This document shows, piece by piece, positions 36,228-45,281 of a stretch of DNA of 64,000 nucleotides. The notes under the pieces were generated by a model that was not told the origin of the DNA, made no database searches, and worked only from the letters and a program-made list of their open reading frames with translations. Every line of letters starts with the position of its first letter. Position 1 is the first letter of the stretch. Source of the DNA: Pseudomonas kuykendallii. GTDB lineage: Bacteria; Pseudomonadota; Gammaproteobacteria; Pseudomonadales; Pseudomonadaceae. Position numbers and translations under genes: made by a program. Location: NCBI RefSeq assembly GCF_900106975.1, contig NZ_FNNU01000004.1, forward strand, positions 496,001 to 560,000, in the 5' to 3' direction.

Positions 36228-37037
36228 TCAGCCGCGCTGGGCCTTGGCGCGCATCTTCTCCGCCATGCCGGCCATTTCCGCGTACAGGGCCTGCGGGTTC
36301 TTCTGCTTGAGCGCCCAGGCCATGCGGCCCATCTCATGCGGCAGGATCATGAATTCGCCCTTGGCGATCTCCTGGTAGATGTAATCGGCGATCTCGGCGG
36401 CGCTGATCGGCGAGCCCTCCAGCAGCTTGCCGACCTGCGCCTTCATCGCCGGCGTCGGGCCGCGGAAGGAGTCCAGCAGGTTGGTCTGGAAGAACGACGG
36501 GCAGACCACGTGCACACCGATGCCTTGCTGCTTGAGCTCGATCAGCAGGCTCTCGGAGAGCGCCACCACACCGGCCTTGGCGACGTTGTAGTTGCTCATG
36601 GCTGGCCCCTGCATCAGCGCCGCCATCGAGGCGATATTGACGATCCGGCCCTGGCTGCGCTCGAGCAGCGGCAGGAACGCCTTGCAGCCCTTGACCACGC
36701 CCATCAGGTTGATCGAGATCTGCCATTCCCAGTCCTCCAGCGACAGCTCGCTGAAAAACCCGCCGGACGCCACGCCGGCGTTGTTGACGATGATGTCGAT
36801 GCCCTCCAGACGCTCTTCGCAGGCCTGGGCGAACGCCGTGAGCTGGCTGTAGTCGCGCACGTCGCAGCGCTGGGTGAAGCCATCGCCGCCGGCCTCGCGT
36901 ACCAGTTTCAGGGTTTCCGCCAGGCCCGCTTCGTTGACGTCGGAAAGCGCCAGCTGGCTGCCCTCGCGCGCCCAGCGCAAAGCCATTTCGCGGCCCAGTC
37001 CGGAACCGGCGCCGGTGATCATGATGCGTGTTTGCAT
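36228..37037 (-). CDS. Short-chain dehydrogenase/reductase
   Basis: 269 aa. The classical SDR pattern is complete: cofactor motif MITGAGSGLGREMALRW, NNAGVASGG, catalytic Ser in IVNIASMAAL, and YNVAKAGVVAL (Tyr-x-x-x-Lys). Asp at LALSDVNE suggests NAD(H) preference. A C-terminal extension (WALKQKNPQALYAEMAGMAEKM) is longer than the minimal fold. The substrate is unknown. The ATG at 37037 gives the usual short N-terminus before the beta strand; the frame upstream is not family-like. Confidence 0.87.
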   Translation of the reverse strand: MQTRIMITGAGSGLGREMALRWAREGSQLALSDVNEAGLAETLKLVREAGGDGFTQRCDVRDYSQLTAFAQACEERLEGIDIIVNNAGVASGGFFSELSLEDWEWQISINLMGVVKGCKAFLPLLERSQGRIVNIASMAALMQGPAMSNYNVAKAGVVALSESLLIELKQQGIGVHVVCPSFFQTNLLDSFRGPTPAMKAQVGKLLEGSPISAAEIADYIYQEIAKGEFMILPHEMGRMAWALKQKNPQALYAEMAGMAEKMRAKAQRG

Positions 37038-37148
37038 GGGGTTTCTGCCTTCTTGTTGTTCGTCGTGAATGGCCGCAGTGTAGCGAAGGCAAACCGCCCT
37101 CCGGCCAACCATCAGGCTGCTGAATGGGTGCTCAGACGCAGTGACGAT

Positions 37149-37508
37149 TCAGCGTTGGCGCCGCAGCCAATGTGCGTAGACCGCCAGGTTGAGCAGCAGC
37201 ACCACGGCGCCCATCCACAGCTGCGCCTGGGCGGTCAGGCCCTCCGGGTAAATCAGCCGAAGCAGGTAGTGCTCGATGAAATCGCCCGGGTAGCCGACCT
37301 CTCCGGCGGCGCGGCGCAGGCGGTTTTCCCAGGGTGTCAGCGGGCAATACAGGTGCAGCAGCTCGACCGCCGCGCCCCAGCCCGCCGCCGGCAGATGCAG
37401 CCACGGCATCCAGCGCCAGCGCAGCGCGAGCAGGCCGCCGAACAGCACGAAGATAATGAACGCCAGATGCAGTACCAGCAGCGCATCGGCGGCGAAGCGG
37501 TAGGCCAT
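37149..37508 (-). CDS. DUF2784 membrane protein
   Basis: 119 aa with hydrophobic segments at about 8-28, 33-50 and 92-112. The DUF2784 pattern is seen in LVLHLAFIIFVLFGGLL and LHLYCPLTPWENRLR, then GDFIEHYLLRLIYP. The function of the family is unknown. The ATG at 37508 has GGAG 6 bases upstream and is preferred to the GTG at 37520. It is a single gene, upstream of the SDR on the same strand with 111 bases between. Confidence 0.85.
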   Translation of the reverse strand: MAYRFAADALLVLHLAFIIFVLFGGLLALRWRWMPWLHLPAAGWGAAVELLHLYCPLTPWENRLRRAAGEVGYPGDFIEHYLLRLIYPEGLTAQAQLWMGAVVLLLNLAVYAHWLRRQR

Positions 37509-37670
37509 CGGCGACTCCACGAAGGCTCTGCAAAGGGGATGGGATGCGGATCATCGCGCTTCGGGTGAATTTTTCCCGCGCCGCGACAGTCGGATCAGAT
37601 AAGCGTCGCCAAAAGCTCAACGCTGCTGGATGCGCGCCTCGAGCACCGTTCTTACATAAGGAGTTCCACC

Positions 37671-37829
37671 ATGGGCATCAGCACTATTCTGATCATCGTC
37701 CTGATCCTGCTGTTGATCGGCGGTCTGCCAGTCTTCCCTCACTCGCGCAGCTGGGGTTATGGCCCCTCGGGGATCGTCGGCACCGTGCTGATCATCCTGC
37801 TGATCCTGGTACTGCTGGGCAAGGTATAG
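37671..37829 (+). CDS. DUF3309 small membrane protein
   Basis: 52 aa. Two hydrophobic stretches (STILIIVLILLLIGGLPVF and GIVGTVLIIILLI-like) flank a short polar loop SRSWGYGPSG. This is the conserved DUF3309 pattern of tiny membrane proteins, whose function is unknown. AAGGAG lies 7 bases before the ATG. A strong intrinsic terminator follows 20 bases after the stop, so this is a monocistronic unit. Confidence 0.85.
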   Translation: MGISTILIIVLILLLIGGLPVFPHSRSWGYGPSGIVGTVLIILLILVLLGKV

Positions 37830-37849
37830 CCGGCTCCGTAACGAAAGAA

Positions 37850-37871
37850 GCCCGCCTCGCGCGGGCTTTTT
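37850..37871 (+). terminator. Intrinsic terminator after the DUF3309 gene
   Basis: GCCCGC and GCGGGC form a 6-bp stem with loop CTCGC, followed directly by TTTTT. The preceding AAAG-AAG run on the plus strand gives a reasonable signal on the minus strand too, where actP ends at 37948. Confidence 0.85.
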
Positions 37872-37947
37872 CGTGCCTGCGATTCGCCTCCCGGCAGGCA
37901 TGAAAAAGGGCAGCCGAAGCTGCCCCAGGTGCCAGAGGAAATGGCGG

Positions 37948-39603
37948 TCAGTGCGCAGTGGCACCGCTCGAACCGAGGCCAGTCTGCGAGCGAACGAACT
38001 GCGGGAAGAACAGCGCACGTTCGCCGGCGGCGGCTTTCGACTTGTCGGTGACCGAGAAGAACCAGATCCCGGCAAAGGCGATGAGGATGGAGAACAGCGC
38101 CGGATACTCGTACGGGTAGATGGCTTTCTCGTGGCCGAGGATCTGCACCCAGATCGTCGGGCCGAGCACCATCAGTACCACCGCGGTGATCAGGCCGAGC
38201 CAGCCGCCGATCATCGCGCCACGGGTGGTCAGGTTCTTCCAGTACATCGAGAGCAACAGCACGGGGAAGTTGCAGCTCGCGGCGATGGAGAACGCCAGGC
38301 CGACCATGAAGGCGATGTTCTGTTTCTCGAACAGGATGCCCAGGCCGATCGCCAGGATGCCGAGGGCGACCGTGGTGATCTTCGATACGCGCATCTCGTC
38401 CTTGTCGTTGACGCGGCCCTTGCGGAACACGCTGGCGTACAGGTCGTGGGACACCGCCGAGGCGCCGGCGAGGGTCAGACCCGATACCACGGCGAGGATG
38501 GTGGCGAAGGCCACCGCCGAGATGAAGCCGAGGAACACGCTGCCACCCACCGCATTGGCCAGGTGAACCGCCGCCATGTTGTTACCGCCCAGCAGAGCGC
38601 CGGTCGCGTCCTTGAAGTCCGGGTTGGTGCTGACCAGCAGGATCGCGCCGAAGCCGATGATGAAGGTCAGGATGTAGAAGTAGCCGATGAAACCGGTGGC
38701 GTAGAACACCGACTTGCGGGCTTCCTTGGCGTCGCTGACGGTGAAGAAGCGCATGAGGATGTGCGGCAGGCCTGCGGTACCGAACATCAGTGCCAGGCCC
38801 AGGGAGAAGGCCGAGATCGGGTCCTTCACCAGGCCGCCGGGGCTCATGATGGCCTCGCCTTTCGGGTGCACCTTGATCGCTTCGCTGAACAGCGTGCTGA
38901 TATCGAAGTTGACGTGCTTGAGCACCATGATCGCCATGAAGGAGGCGCCGGAGAGCAGCAGCACAGCCTTGATGATCTGCACCCAGGTGGTCGCCAGCAT
39001 GCCGCCGAAGAGCACGTAGAGAACCATCAGGATACCCACCAGGACCACGGCGACGTGGTAGTCGAGGCCGAACAGCAGCTCGATCAGCTTGCCGGCACCG
39101 ACCATCTGGGCGATCAGGTAGAACGCCACCACCACCAGCGAACCACAGGCGGACAGCGTGCGGATCTGGGTCTGGCCGAGGCGGTAGGACGCTACGTCGG
39201 CGAAGGTGTACTTGCCCAGGTTACGCAGACGTTCGGCGATCAGGAACAGGATGATCGGCCAACCGACGAGGAAGCCGATCGAATAGATCAGGCCGTCGTA
39301 GCCGGAGGTGAACACCAGCGCGGAAATACCCAGGAAGGACGCCGCCGACATGTAGTCGCCGGCGATCGCCAGGCCGTTCTGGAAACCGGTGATGGAGCCG
39401 CCGGCGGTGTAGAAGGCAGAGGTGGAGGTGTTGCGTTTGGAGGCCCAGTAGGTGATGCCCAGGGTCAGCGCGACGAAGGCGACGAACATGGCGATCGCCG
39501 AAACGTTGAGCGGCTGGCGCTGTACATCGCCGGTGAGCGCGTCGGCCCAGAGCAGCGGAGAGAAGCCGGCCAGGGCGAAGGCGGAAAGCAGGCGCGCGAT
39601 CAT
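37948..39603 (-). CDS. actP: Cation/acetate symporter ActP
   Basis: 551 aa sodium:solute symporter with about 13 helices and a cleavable-looking N-terminus ([19 protein letters not shown]). Recognisable family parts are [36 protein letters not shown] and the ending [13 protein letters not shown]. It imports acetate and other short monocarboxylates with Na+ or H+. The start overlaps the stop of the DUF485 gene by four bases (ATGA). In E. coli acs precedes this pair; here no acetyl-CoA synthetase is next to it. Confidence 0.94.
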   Translation of the reverse strand: MIARLLSAFALAGFSPLLWADALTGDVQRQPLNVSAIAMFVAFVALTLGITYWASKRNTSTSAFYTAGGSITGFQNGLAIAGDYMSAASFLGISALVFTSGYDGLIYSIGFLVGWPIILFLIAERLRNLGKYTFADVASYRLGQTQIRTLSACGSLVVVAFYLIAQMVGAGKLIELLFGLDYHVAVVLVGILMVLYVLFGGMLATTWVQIIKAVLLLSGASFMAIMVLKHVNFDISTLFSEAIKVHPKGEAIMSPGGLVKDPISAFSLGLALMFGTAGLPHILMRFFTVSDAKEARKSVFYATGFIGYFYILTFIIGFGAILLVSTNPDFKDATGALLGGNNMAAVHLANAVGGSVFLGFISAVAFATILAVVSGLTLAGASAVSHDLYASVFRKGRVNDKDEMRVSKITTVALGILAIGLGILFEKQNIAFMVGLAFSIAASCNFPVLLLSMYWKNLTTRGAMIGGWLGLITAVVLMVLGPTIWVQILGHEKAIYPYEYPALFSILIAFAGIWFFSVTDKSKAAAGERALFFPQFVRSQTGLGSSGATAH

Positions 39604-39911
39604 TGTTTCACCTCATCCAGGATGGCTTGGTTGAGGCGATCGAACTCGCCGTTGGCGCGCTGCACGTAGATGCCGGTGAGCACGAAGGCCGAGACGATCA
39701 GGCCGACACCCATGGGAATGCCCCAGGTGACGCTGGAGTCGGGGCTGATGCGGGCGCCCAGCAACTGTGGCTGGAAGGCGATCAGCAGGATGAAGACCAC
39801 GTAGAGGCCGAGCATGATGGCGGAGAGAATCCAGGCGAACTTCTCGCGCTTGGCCACCAGTTCTTTGAATTGCGGGCTCTGTTCGATCCGCTTGTAAGCA
39901 AGGTCGTGCAT
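39600..39911 (-). CDS. DUF485 inner-membrane protein (YjcH-like)
   Basis: 103 aa with two membrane helices (about 24-46 and 60-84). [20 protein letters not shown] and [15 protein letters not shown] are the DUF485 signature. It always pairs with ActP-type symporters and is thought to be a subunit or partner. The ATG at 39911 is used because GGAGG lies 11 bases upstream. The alternative GTG at 39929 would include that ribosome site in the coding sequence. It is the first gene of the actP operon. Confidence 0.9.
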   Translation of the reverse strand: MHDLAYKRIEQSPQFKELVAKREKFAWILSAIMLGLYVVFILLIAFQPQLLGARISPDSSVTWGIPMGVGLIVSAFVLTGIYVQRANGEFDRLNQAILDEVKQ

Positions 39912-40018
39912 TTTATTTTTATCCTCCACCGACGATTTGCGGTGAAGTTACTGTAAGCCGCCGGTTAGGCCGCGACAGCCGACCTTAGTAGTAATCGCGA
40001 CCATAGTCGTAGAACCGG

Positions 40019-41458
40019 TCACAGACGTGCCGCGCTAGCCTGCGGCGCCTGCCAGCCGCCGCCGAGGGCGAGGAACAGGTCGATGCGGCTCATCGCGACC
40101 TGCGATTCCGCCGCCGCCAGTTGGCCGCGCACGTCGGTGTAGGTGCGCGTCGCCTGCAGGTCGGCGAGGAAGGATTCGCGGCCGGCCTGGAAGAAGCGGT
40201 GCGTCTGCTCCGCCGCCTGCTGCGCCGAGCGCGCGGCGTCGGCCAGCGCGTCGCGCCGCTCCAGCGTCGCGCGGTACTGGGCCAGCCCGGTCTGCGCCTC
40301 GCGGATGGCGTTGAGCACCACGCCGTCGAAATGCGCCAGCGCCGCCTGGCTCGCCGCCTCCGCCTCGCGGATGCGTTCGCGCGCGCCGTTGGACGGCACC
40401 GTCCAGCTCAACAGCGGGCCAAAGCCCCAGCGGTTGGTCGACGGCTTGCCGAGGTTATCGATGATGCCCACCGTGCCGACGGTGGCACCGATGCTGATGT
40501 CCGGATACAACTCGCCGGTGGCGATGCCGATGCCCGCGGTGGACGCCGCCAGGCGCCGTTCGGCCTGACGGATGTCCGGGCGCCGCTTGAGCAGCGCGGC
40601 GCCGTCGCCGACCGGCATCACCTGACTGATCCGCGGCAGGTGTGCGCATTGCCCGACACCCGCGGGCAATTGCTCCAGCGGCCGCGCGAGCAGCATCGAC
40701 AGGCGAAACAGCCCGGCCTGGCGCTGCGCCTCGAAACGCGGCAGCTCGGCGCGCAGCGATTTGAACTGGGTTTCGCTGCGCGTCACCTGGGTCTCGTCAC
40801 CGCGACCGGCATCGCGAAGACGCTGCACCAGCGTCACGCCCTGCTGCTGCAGGTCGAGCGATTGCTCGGCGATGGCGCGCTCCTCGTTGGCCGCGCAGAC
40901 CTGGGTGTAGGCGCGCACCACGTCGGCGACCAGGGTGATCCGCGCGGTATCGGCCGCGGCCTGGGTGGCGTCGGCATTGGCCCTGGCGGCCTCGATGCCG
41001 CGCTGCAGCACGCCGAACAGGTCGAACTGGTAGAACGCGCTGAGCGCGACGTTGCCGATGTTCGCCACCGGCACCTTGTCAGGCAGCAGGAAGGCCTCGC
41101 CGGATTCCTGGATGCGCTCGGCGGCGAGGTCCACGCCACCGCCGAAGCCACCGGCGGCGGCCGCCTCGTCGACCTGGGCGCGGGAGCGCGCGAGGTTGGC
41201 CGCGGCGACCCGCAGGTCGGCGTTGGAGGCCAGCGCCGCGGTCACCAGCTGGTCCAGACGCGGGTCCTGATACAGCTTCCACCAGTCCGCCGGCACCGGC
41301 GCCGACACCACCTCGGCGCCCGCGCCGGCCAGCTCGCCCTGCAGGTCCGGGCGATTCAGCGCGGCCTTCTCAGACAGGTGGTAATCCGGCCCGACGACCT
41401 GGCAGGCGGCGAGCAGCAGGGCGACGCCGGCGGCGCCTGCCCGGAGCAGCGCGTTCAT
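40019..41458 (-). CDS. Outer-membrane efflux lipoprotein (NodT/OprM family)
   Basis: 479 aa. A lipoprotein signal ends in LLLAACQVVGPDY, so Cys19 would be lipidated. Two OEP repeats follow, with the typical starts WWKLYQDPRLDQLVTAAL and RPDIRQAERRLAASTAGIGI. The trimer should form the outer-membrane channel and periplasmic tunnel for the FUSC/HlyD pump encoded just upstream. It is the last gene of the operon. Its ATG overlaps the HlyD stop by four bases. No T-rich terminator was recognised downstream before the DUF485 gene. Confidence 0.92.
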   Translation of the reverse strand: MNALLRAGAAGVALLLAACQVVGPDYHLSEKAALNRPDLQGELAGAGAEVVSAPVPADWWKLYQDPRLDQLVTAALASNADLRVAAANLARSRAQVDEAAAAGGFGGGVDLAAERIQESGEAFLLPDKVPVANIGNVALSAFYQFDLFGVLQRGIEAARANADATQAAADTARITLVADVVRAYTQVCAANEERAIAEQSLDLQQQGVTLVQRLRDAGRGDETQVTRSETQFKSLRAELPRFEAQRQAGLFRLSMLLARPLEQLPAGVGQCAHLPRISQVMPVGDGAALLKRRPDIRQAERRLAASTAGIGIATGELYPDISIGATVGTVGIIDNLGKPSTNRWGFGPLLSWTVPSNGARERIREAEAASQAALAHFDGVVLNAIREAQTGLAQYRATLERRDALADAARSAQQAAEQTHRFFQAGRESFLADLQATRTYTDVRGQLAAAESQVAMSRIDLFLALGGGWQAPQASAARL

Positions 41459-42345
41459 TGCCGACCGCCCTCCCCGGCGCTGCCCTCGACGATCGACACC
41501 GTCGCGGTGCGTCCGGCGATCATGCGGAAATCCTCGGGCACCTCGTCGAAGTCGATACGCACCGGAATCCGCTGCGCCAGGCGTACCCAGCTGAACGCCG
41601 GGTTGACGTTGGGCAGCAGGTTGCTGCCGCTGCTGCGGTCGCGGTCCTCGATGCCGGCGGCGATGCTCTGCACGTGGCCGCGCAGGCGCGCGCCGTCGCC
41701 GACCACGCGGATGTCCACCGACTGGCCGACCTGGATGCCGGCCAGCTTGGTTTCTTCGAAATAGCCGTCGATGTGGAAGGATTCGCCATCCACCACCGAG
41801 AGCACCGGCCGCCCCGCGCTGACGAACTCCTGGGCGCGCGGTGCGCGGTCGTTGAGGTAGCCGTTCACCGGGCTGCGGATCACCGAGCGGTCCAGGTTCA
41901 GCTGCGCGCTGTCCACCGCCACTTGCGCCTCGGCCAGCGCGGACAACGCCCGCGCCTCGCGCGACTGGCTCTCTTCCAGTTGCTCGCGGGCGACCAGGTT
42001 GCCCAGCTGCTGGTTGCGCCGGGTTTCGCGGCGCGCCTGCTCGTAGGTTTCCTTGCGCTCGGCGACGGTCGCCTGCGCCTGGCGCAGCGCAAGCCCAAAG
42101 CGTTCCGGGTCGATGCGGAACAGCACCTGGCCACGCGTCACCACCTGGTTATCGCGCACGTCCACCTGGTGAATCAGCCCGGAAACGTCCGGGGCGATCT
42201 GGATCACGTCGGCGCGGATGTGGCCGTCGCGGGTCCAGGGCGCGAACATGTAGTACATCACCATGCGCCAGACGATCACCGCGGCGAAGGAGACAACGAG
42301 CAGGGTCAGGACCACGCGGCCCAAGGTCAACCAGGGTTTCTTCAT
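41455..42345 (-). CDS. HlyD/AaeA-type membrane fusion protein
   Basis: 296 aa. An N-terminal membrane anchor (RVVLTLLVVSFAAVIVW, about 9-25) is followed by a biotinyl-lipoyl half (IQIAPDVSGLIHQVDVRDNQ), a short alpha hairpin (VAERKETYEQARRETRRNQQ) and the second half NLDRSVIRSPVNGYLND. It links the inner-membrane FUSC pump to the outer-membrane channel. The ATG at 42345 overlaps the DUF1656 stop. The length matches AaeA and not longer EmrA-type proteins. Confidence 0.92.
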   Translation of the reverse strand: MKKPWLTLGRVVLTLLVVSFAAVIVWRMVMYYMFAPWTRDGHIRADVIQIAPDVSGLIHQVDVRDNQVVTRGQVLFRIDPERFGLALRQAQATVAERKETYEQARRETRRNQQLGNLVAREQLEESQSREARALSALAEAQVAVDSAQLNLDRSVIRSPVNGYLNDRAPRAQEFVSAGRPVLSVVDGESFHIDGYFEETKLAGIQVGQSVDIRVVGDGARLRGHVQSIAAGIEDRDRSSGSNLLPNVNPAFSWVRLAQRIPVRIDFDEVPEDFRMIAGRTATVSIVEGSAGEGGRQ

Positions 42346-42551
42346 GTCATCAGGTATCGACTGAGCCCGTCCACCGCGCCCAGTAGCAGCGCGTAGAGAC
42401 CGACGTTGAACAAGGCCCGGTGCCAGACCAGGCGATAGAAATGGAGGCGCGTCAGCACGGCGTGCACCCCGAGGTAAAGCACATAGGTGATGCCCATCAG
42501 CACCAGCAGCGTGGGCAGAAACACCCCGCTGATATCCAGATCGCCGATCAC
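42342..42551 (-). CDS. DUF1656 protein (AaeX-like)
   Basis: 69 aa with two hydrophobic segments (about 9-28 and 46-62). The start IGDLDISGVFLPTLLVLMG and RLVWHRALFNVGLYALLL are typical of DUF1656. In E. coli the homologue AaeX is encoded with the aromatic-acid efflux pair AaeAB; its role is unknown. Both ends overlap neighbours by four bases. Confidence 0.9.
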   Translation of the reverse strand: MIGDLDISGVFLPTLLVLMGITYVLYLGVHAVLTRLHFYRLVWHRALFNVGLYALLLGAVDGLSRYLMT

Positions 42552-44635
42552 AGGGGAGCTCCATCGATGCCATAGGGCGGCTGTTCTTCGACCTCGCCGC
42601 TGCCGGGCACCTCGACGCCGGGCAGCAGCGCCAGGCGCAAGCCGCTGAGCGCGTGCAGCACGTGCGGGCGCGCTTCGTTGATGGCGTCCAGCGACGAGGT
42701 CGACAGCGCGCGGCGGGCGCGGTCCATGGTCATCTGCAGACCCTTGGGCGCGGGCAGGCGTTCGCCGGCGTCCAGGCAGGCCTGGAAATGCGCGCCCACC
42801 TCCTCGACGATCTGCCGCAGCAGCGCCTGCGGGTAGGACGGCAGGCGCGGCAGGTACGCCAGCAGGTCGAGCAGGTTGAGCGCGATACGCAGGTCGCGCA
42901 GGGCGACACCGGTGTCCTGTCCGGTCTGCGCCAGGCGCGGCAACTGCTGCATCAGGCGATCGAGCATGCGCACCGCCATCACCCGGTGCTCATTGAGGTT
43001 GGCCGGCTCGCCCAGGCGGGCGATGTCGCGCCAGCCGGAATGGGTCATCCGCCGCGCCGCCAGCTCGACGCCGAACGGACGCATCACCAGCGTCCAGACG
43101 AAGGCGAACAGCAACCCCACAGGCCCGGCGAGGTTGGAATTGATGAAGCTCATGAAGTCGGCGTCGTAGGCGCCCTGGATGCTGATGAACGACGCGGTGT
43201 TGACGATGGTCAGCAGGGTTCCGAGGTAGAAGCGCGGCTGCACGGTGAGCGTGCCGACGCAGATGAACGGCACGGCGAACGCCAGCACCAGCATCGGGAA
43301 GTCGTGCAGGTTGGGCAGTACGAGGAACAGGTAGAGGCTGGCGAACAGCACCGACATAGCGGTCCAGAAGAAGAACCGGTAGATCTGCGGCGCCGGATCG
43401 TCCATCGCGGCGAAGAAGCTGCAGGCCACCGCGGCGAGGATCACCGCGCTGCCGCCGTCGCTCCAGCCGAGCAGGATCCACAGGAACGACGCCACGCTGA
43501 TCGCGGCGATGGTCGAGCACACCGAGTAGAGCATCATGCCGCGGTCGAGGTAGGGCGTGAGGCGACCCAGCCGCCAGTGCCGGTACACCGCGCGCCACGG
43601 CGTCTGGCTCTCGGTCTGGATGGCGTGCTGCAGGCTGCGGCAGTCCTGCCACAGGTCGATCCACTCGCCGAGGCGATAGAGCGCGTTGGAAAACAGCAAC
43701 TGGCGACGTTCGTCGAGCTGCTCCGAGCGGGGCTGCAGGCGCTCGAGACTGTCGCGCAGGGCCTGCCAGCGCTCGACCGGCGCGCCCTCGCGGGTGTCTC
43801 TGAGCCAGTCCCGCGTCTCGTCGAGCAACGGCGCCAGCCGCGCCACCAGCTCCGGCGAACGGCGCTCCAGCGCCCACCAGGCGTCGTCCAGCGCATCGAC
43901 CACCGGCAGCAGGTGGATCATCCGCCCGCGCAGCTCCTTGGCATTGCGCACCGTCTGCGGCCGGGCTCCCTCATGGGGCAACTGGCCGATCATCGGCTCG
44001 AGGGTATTGAAGGTGGTGACCATCGAAGCCCGCAGCGCACCGACCTCATCCGGCTGCACGTCGCGCGCCAGAAAGCGGTCGCTGTAGGTGCTGGCATCGG
44101 CGAACCAGCGCCCCGCCGCGTCCACCAGCACGGGCGCCAGACGCCGCGGCCAGAACATGCTGCCGACCACCGCCGCGCAGACGATGCCGAGAAAGATCTC
44201 CTCGGTACGCGAAACGGCCACCTCGAAGACGGCTTCCGGGTTGTCCACCACCGGGAAGGCGATCAGCGGCAGGGTGTAGCCGGCGAGCATCAGCGCATAG
44301 CTGTTGGCGGTGCGCAGGTGCAGCGAGAGGAACAGCAGGACGCCGGTCCAGAGCGCGATGACGATGGCCAGCAGATAGGGCGTCTGCACCAGCAGCGGCA
44401 CGAAGAACACCGCCGCGCTGGCGCCCAGAGCGGTACCGGCGGCGCGGTAGAGGGCCTTGGAACTGGTCGGCCCGACGAAGGGACTGGAGACGATGTACAC
44501 GGTGGCCATGGCCCAGTACGGTCGGGGCATTTCCATGAGCAGCGCGATGTACAGCGCGATCATCGACGCGGCGAAGGTGCGCACGCCATAGAACCAGTCG
44601 CGCGCCGGCGGCACGCTGCTGAAGAACCCGGTCAT
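42548..44635 (-). CDS. FUSC-family efflux transporter (AaeB-like)
   Basis: 695 aa. Two sets of about six membrane helices (residues about 20-165 and 365-510) are separated by a cytoplasmic helical region, and a soluble C-terminal domain follows. MPRPYWAMATVYIVSSPFVG and GTALGASAAVFFVPLLV are the FUSC opening. The family exports aromatic carboxylic acids (AaeB) and similar toxic anions using the proton gradient. Substrate here is inferred from homology only. It is the second gene of the five-gene operon with ATGA overlaps on both sides. Confidence 0.92.
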   Translation of the reverse strand: MTGFFSSVPPARDWFYGVRTFAASMIALYIALLMEMPRPYWAMATVYIVSSPFVGPTSSKALYRAAGTALGASAAVFFVPLLVQTPYLLAIVIALWTGVLLFLSLHLRTANSYALMLAGYTLPLIAFPVVDNPEAVFEVAVSRTEEIFLGIVCAAVVGSMFWPRRLAPVLVDAAGRWFADASTYSDRFLARDVQPDEVGALRASMVTTFNTLEPMIGQLPHEGARPQTVRNAKELRGRMIHLLPVVDALDDAWWALERRSPELVARLAPLLDETRDWLRDTREGAPVERWQALRDSLERLQPRSEQLDERRQLLFSNALYRLGEWIDLWQDCRSLQHAIQTESQTPWRAVYRHWRLGRLTPYLDRGMMLYSVCSTIAAISVASFLWILLGWSDGGSAVILAAVACSFFAAMDDPAPQIYRFFFWTAMSVLFASLYLFLVLPNLHDFPMLVLAFAVPFICVGTLTVQPRFYLGTLLTIVNTASFISIQGAYDADFMSFINSNLAGPVGLLFAFVWTLVMRPFGVELAARRMTHSGWRDIARLGEPANLNEHRVMAVRMLDRLMQQLPRLAQTGQDTGVALRDLRIALNLLDLLAYLPRLPSYPQALLRQIVEEVGAHFQACLDAGERLPAPKGLQMTMDRARRALSTSSLDAINEARPHVLHALSGLRLALLPGVEVPGSGEVEEQPPYGIDGAPL

Positions 44636-45081
44636 GGCGCGCCCGAGCCCGGCACGCCCGCCGCCTCGAAGGCACGCAACACGCGCAGTGTCGCTTCGAG
44701 GTCGGCGGGAGCGACGTCCTGCAGTACCTCACGGCGCAGGCGGGTCAGTTCGGCTTCGATCGCCGACGCCAGCGCGCGCCCGCTCTCGGTGAGGCTGAGG
44801 GACTTGGCGCGACGGTCGGCGGCATCTTCGCTGCGACAGACGAATCCGGCGCTGCACAGCTGATCGAGCAGCCGCACCAGCGACGCCCCTTCCAGCCCGG
44901 CGGCATGGGCCACGGTGACCTGCCGCACGCCGTCGCCAAGCCGCGCGATCATCAGCAATGGCACCGCGCAGGCTTCGGAAATACCGTGGTTGACCAGCGC
45001 CGACTGGCAGATCCGCCGCCAGTGGCGGGTCGCCACCACCATGCCGCTGCTGATGCTGAGTCGAAGGGCGTCGAGATTCAT
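44632..45081 (-). CDS. MarR-family regulator of the FUSC efflux operon
   Basis: 149 aa. The winged helix reads VTVAHAAGLEGASLVRLLDQ with wing CRSEDAADRRAKSLSLTESG (the D-x-R-R motif). It is the first gene of the efflux operon and overlaps the FUSC gene by four bases, so it should be autoregulated along with the pump. No Shine-Dalgarno sequence is visible ahead of the ATG (TTTCATTCCTATG), unlike its neighbours. A dyad lies about 25 bases upstream. Confidence 0.88.
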   Translation of the reverse strand: MNLDALRLSISSGMVVATRHWRRICQSALVNHGISEACAVPLLMIARLGDGVRQVTVAHAAGLEGASLVRLLDQLCSAGFVCRSEDAADRRAKSLSLTESGRALASAIEAELTRLRREVLQDVAPADLEATLRVLRAFEAAGVPGSGAP

Positions 45082-45105
45082 AGGAATGAAATAGAATGCA
45101 TAAAC

Positions 45106-45121
45106 ATAGTTCGCTAACTAT
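45106..45121. promoter_or_regulatory. Dyad ahead of the efflux operon (candidate MarR operator)
   Basis: ATAGTT and AACTAT are perfect 6-bp arms around CGCT. The site lies just downstream of the predicted -10, across the likely start of transcription, where a bound repressor would block RNA polymerase. Confidence 0.6.
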
Positions 45122-45122
45122 C

Positions 45123-45152
45123 AATATGCGTGAAACCTGTCGGGCTCGTCAA
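45123..45152 (-). promoter_or_regulatory. Predicted promoter of the efflux operon
   Basis: On the minus strand TTGACG (45147-45152) and CATATT (45123-45128) are spaced by 18 bases. The dyad begins two bases beyond the -10. Confidence 0.5.
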
Positions 45153-45281
45153 TTGTTCGCGACGAGCGACCTTGTCTACCTACGTCAGCGCCGTCTGGAG
45201 GAAGGTTCAACGAAGAACCGCGGATCGGTCGACATAGCCGCCCTGCCCTTTGCCGCATCGACGATGCCGCTCAAGTGCCGG

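Noticed and set aside
36228-37037. FabG assignment for the SDR
   Set aside because: Neighbours are not fatty acid genes, and the C-terminal extension differs from FabG; left as a general SDR.
42653-44863. 736-codon open frame opposite the FUSC gene
   Set aside because: Antisense shadow of a clear membrane protein; His/Gln/Arg-rich with no recognisable domain.
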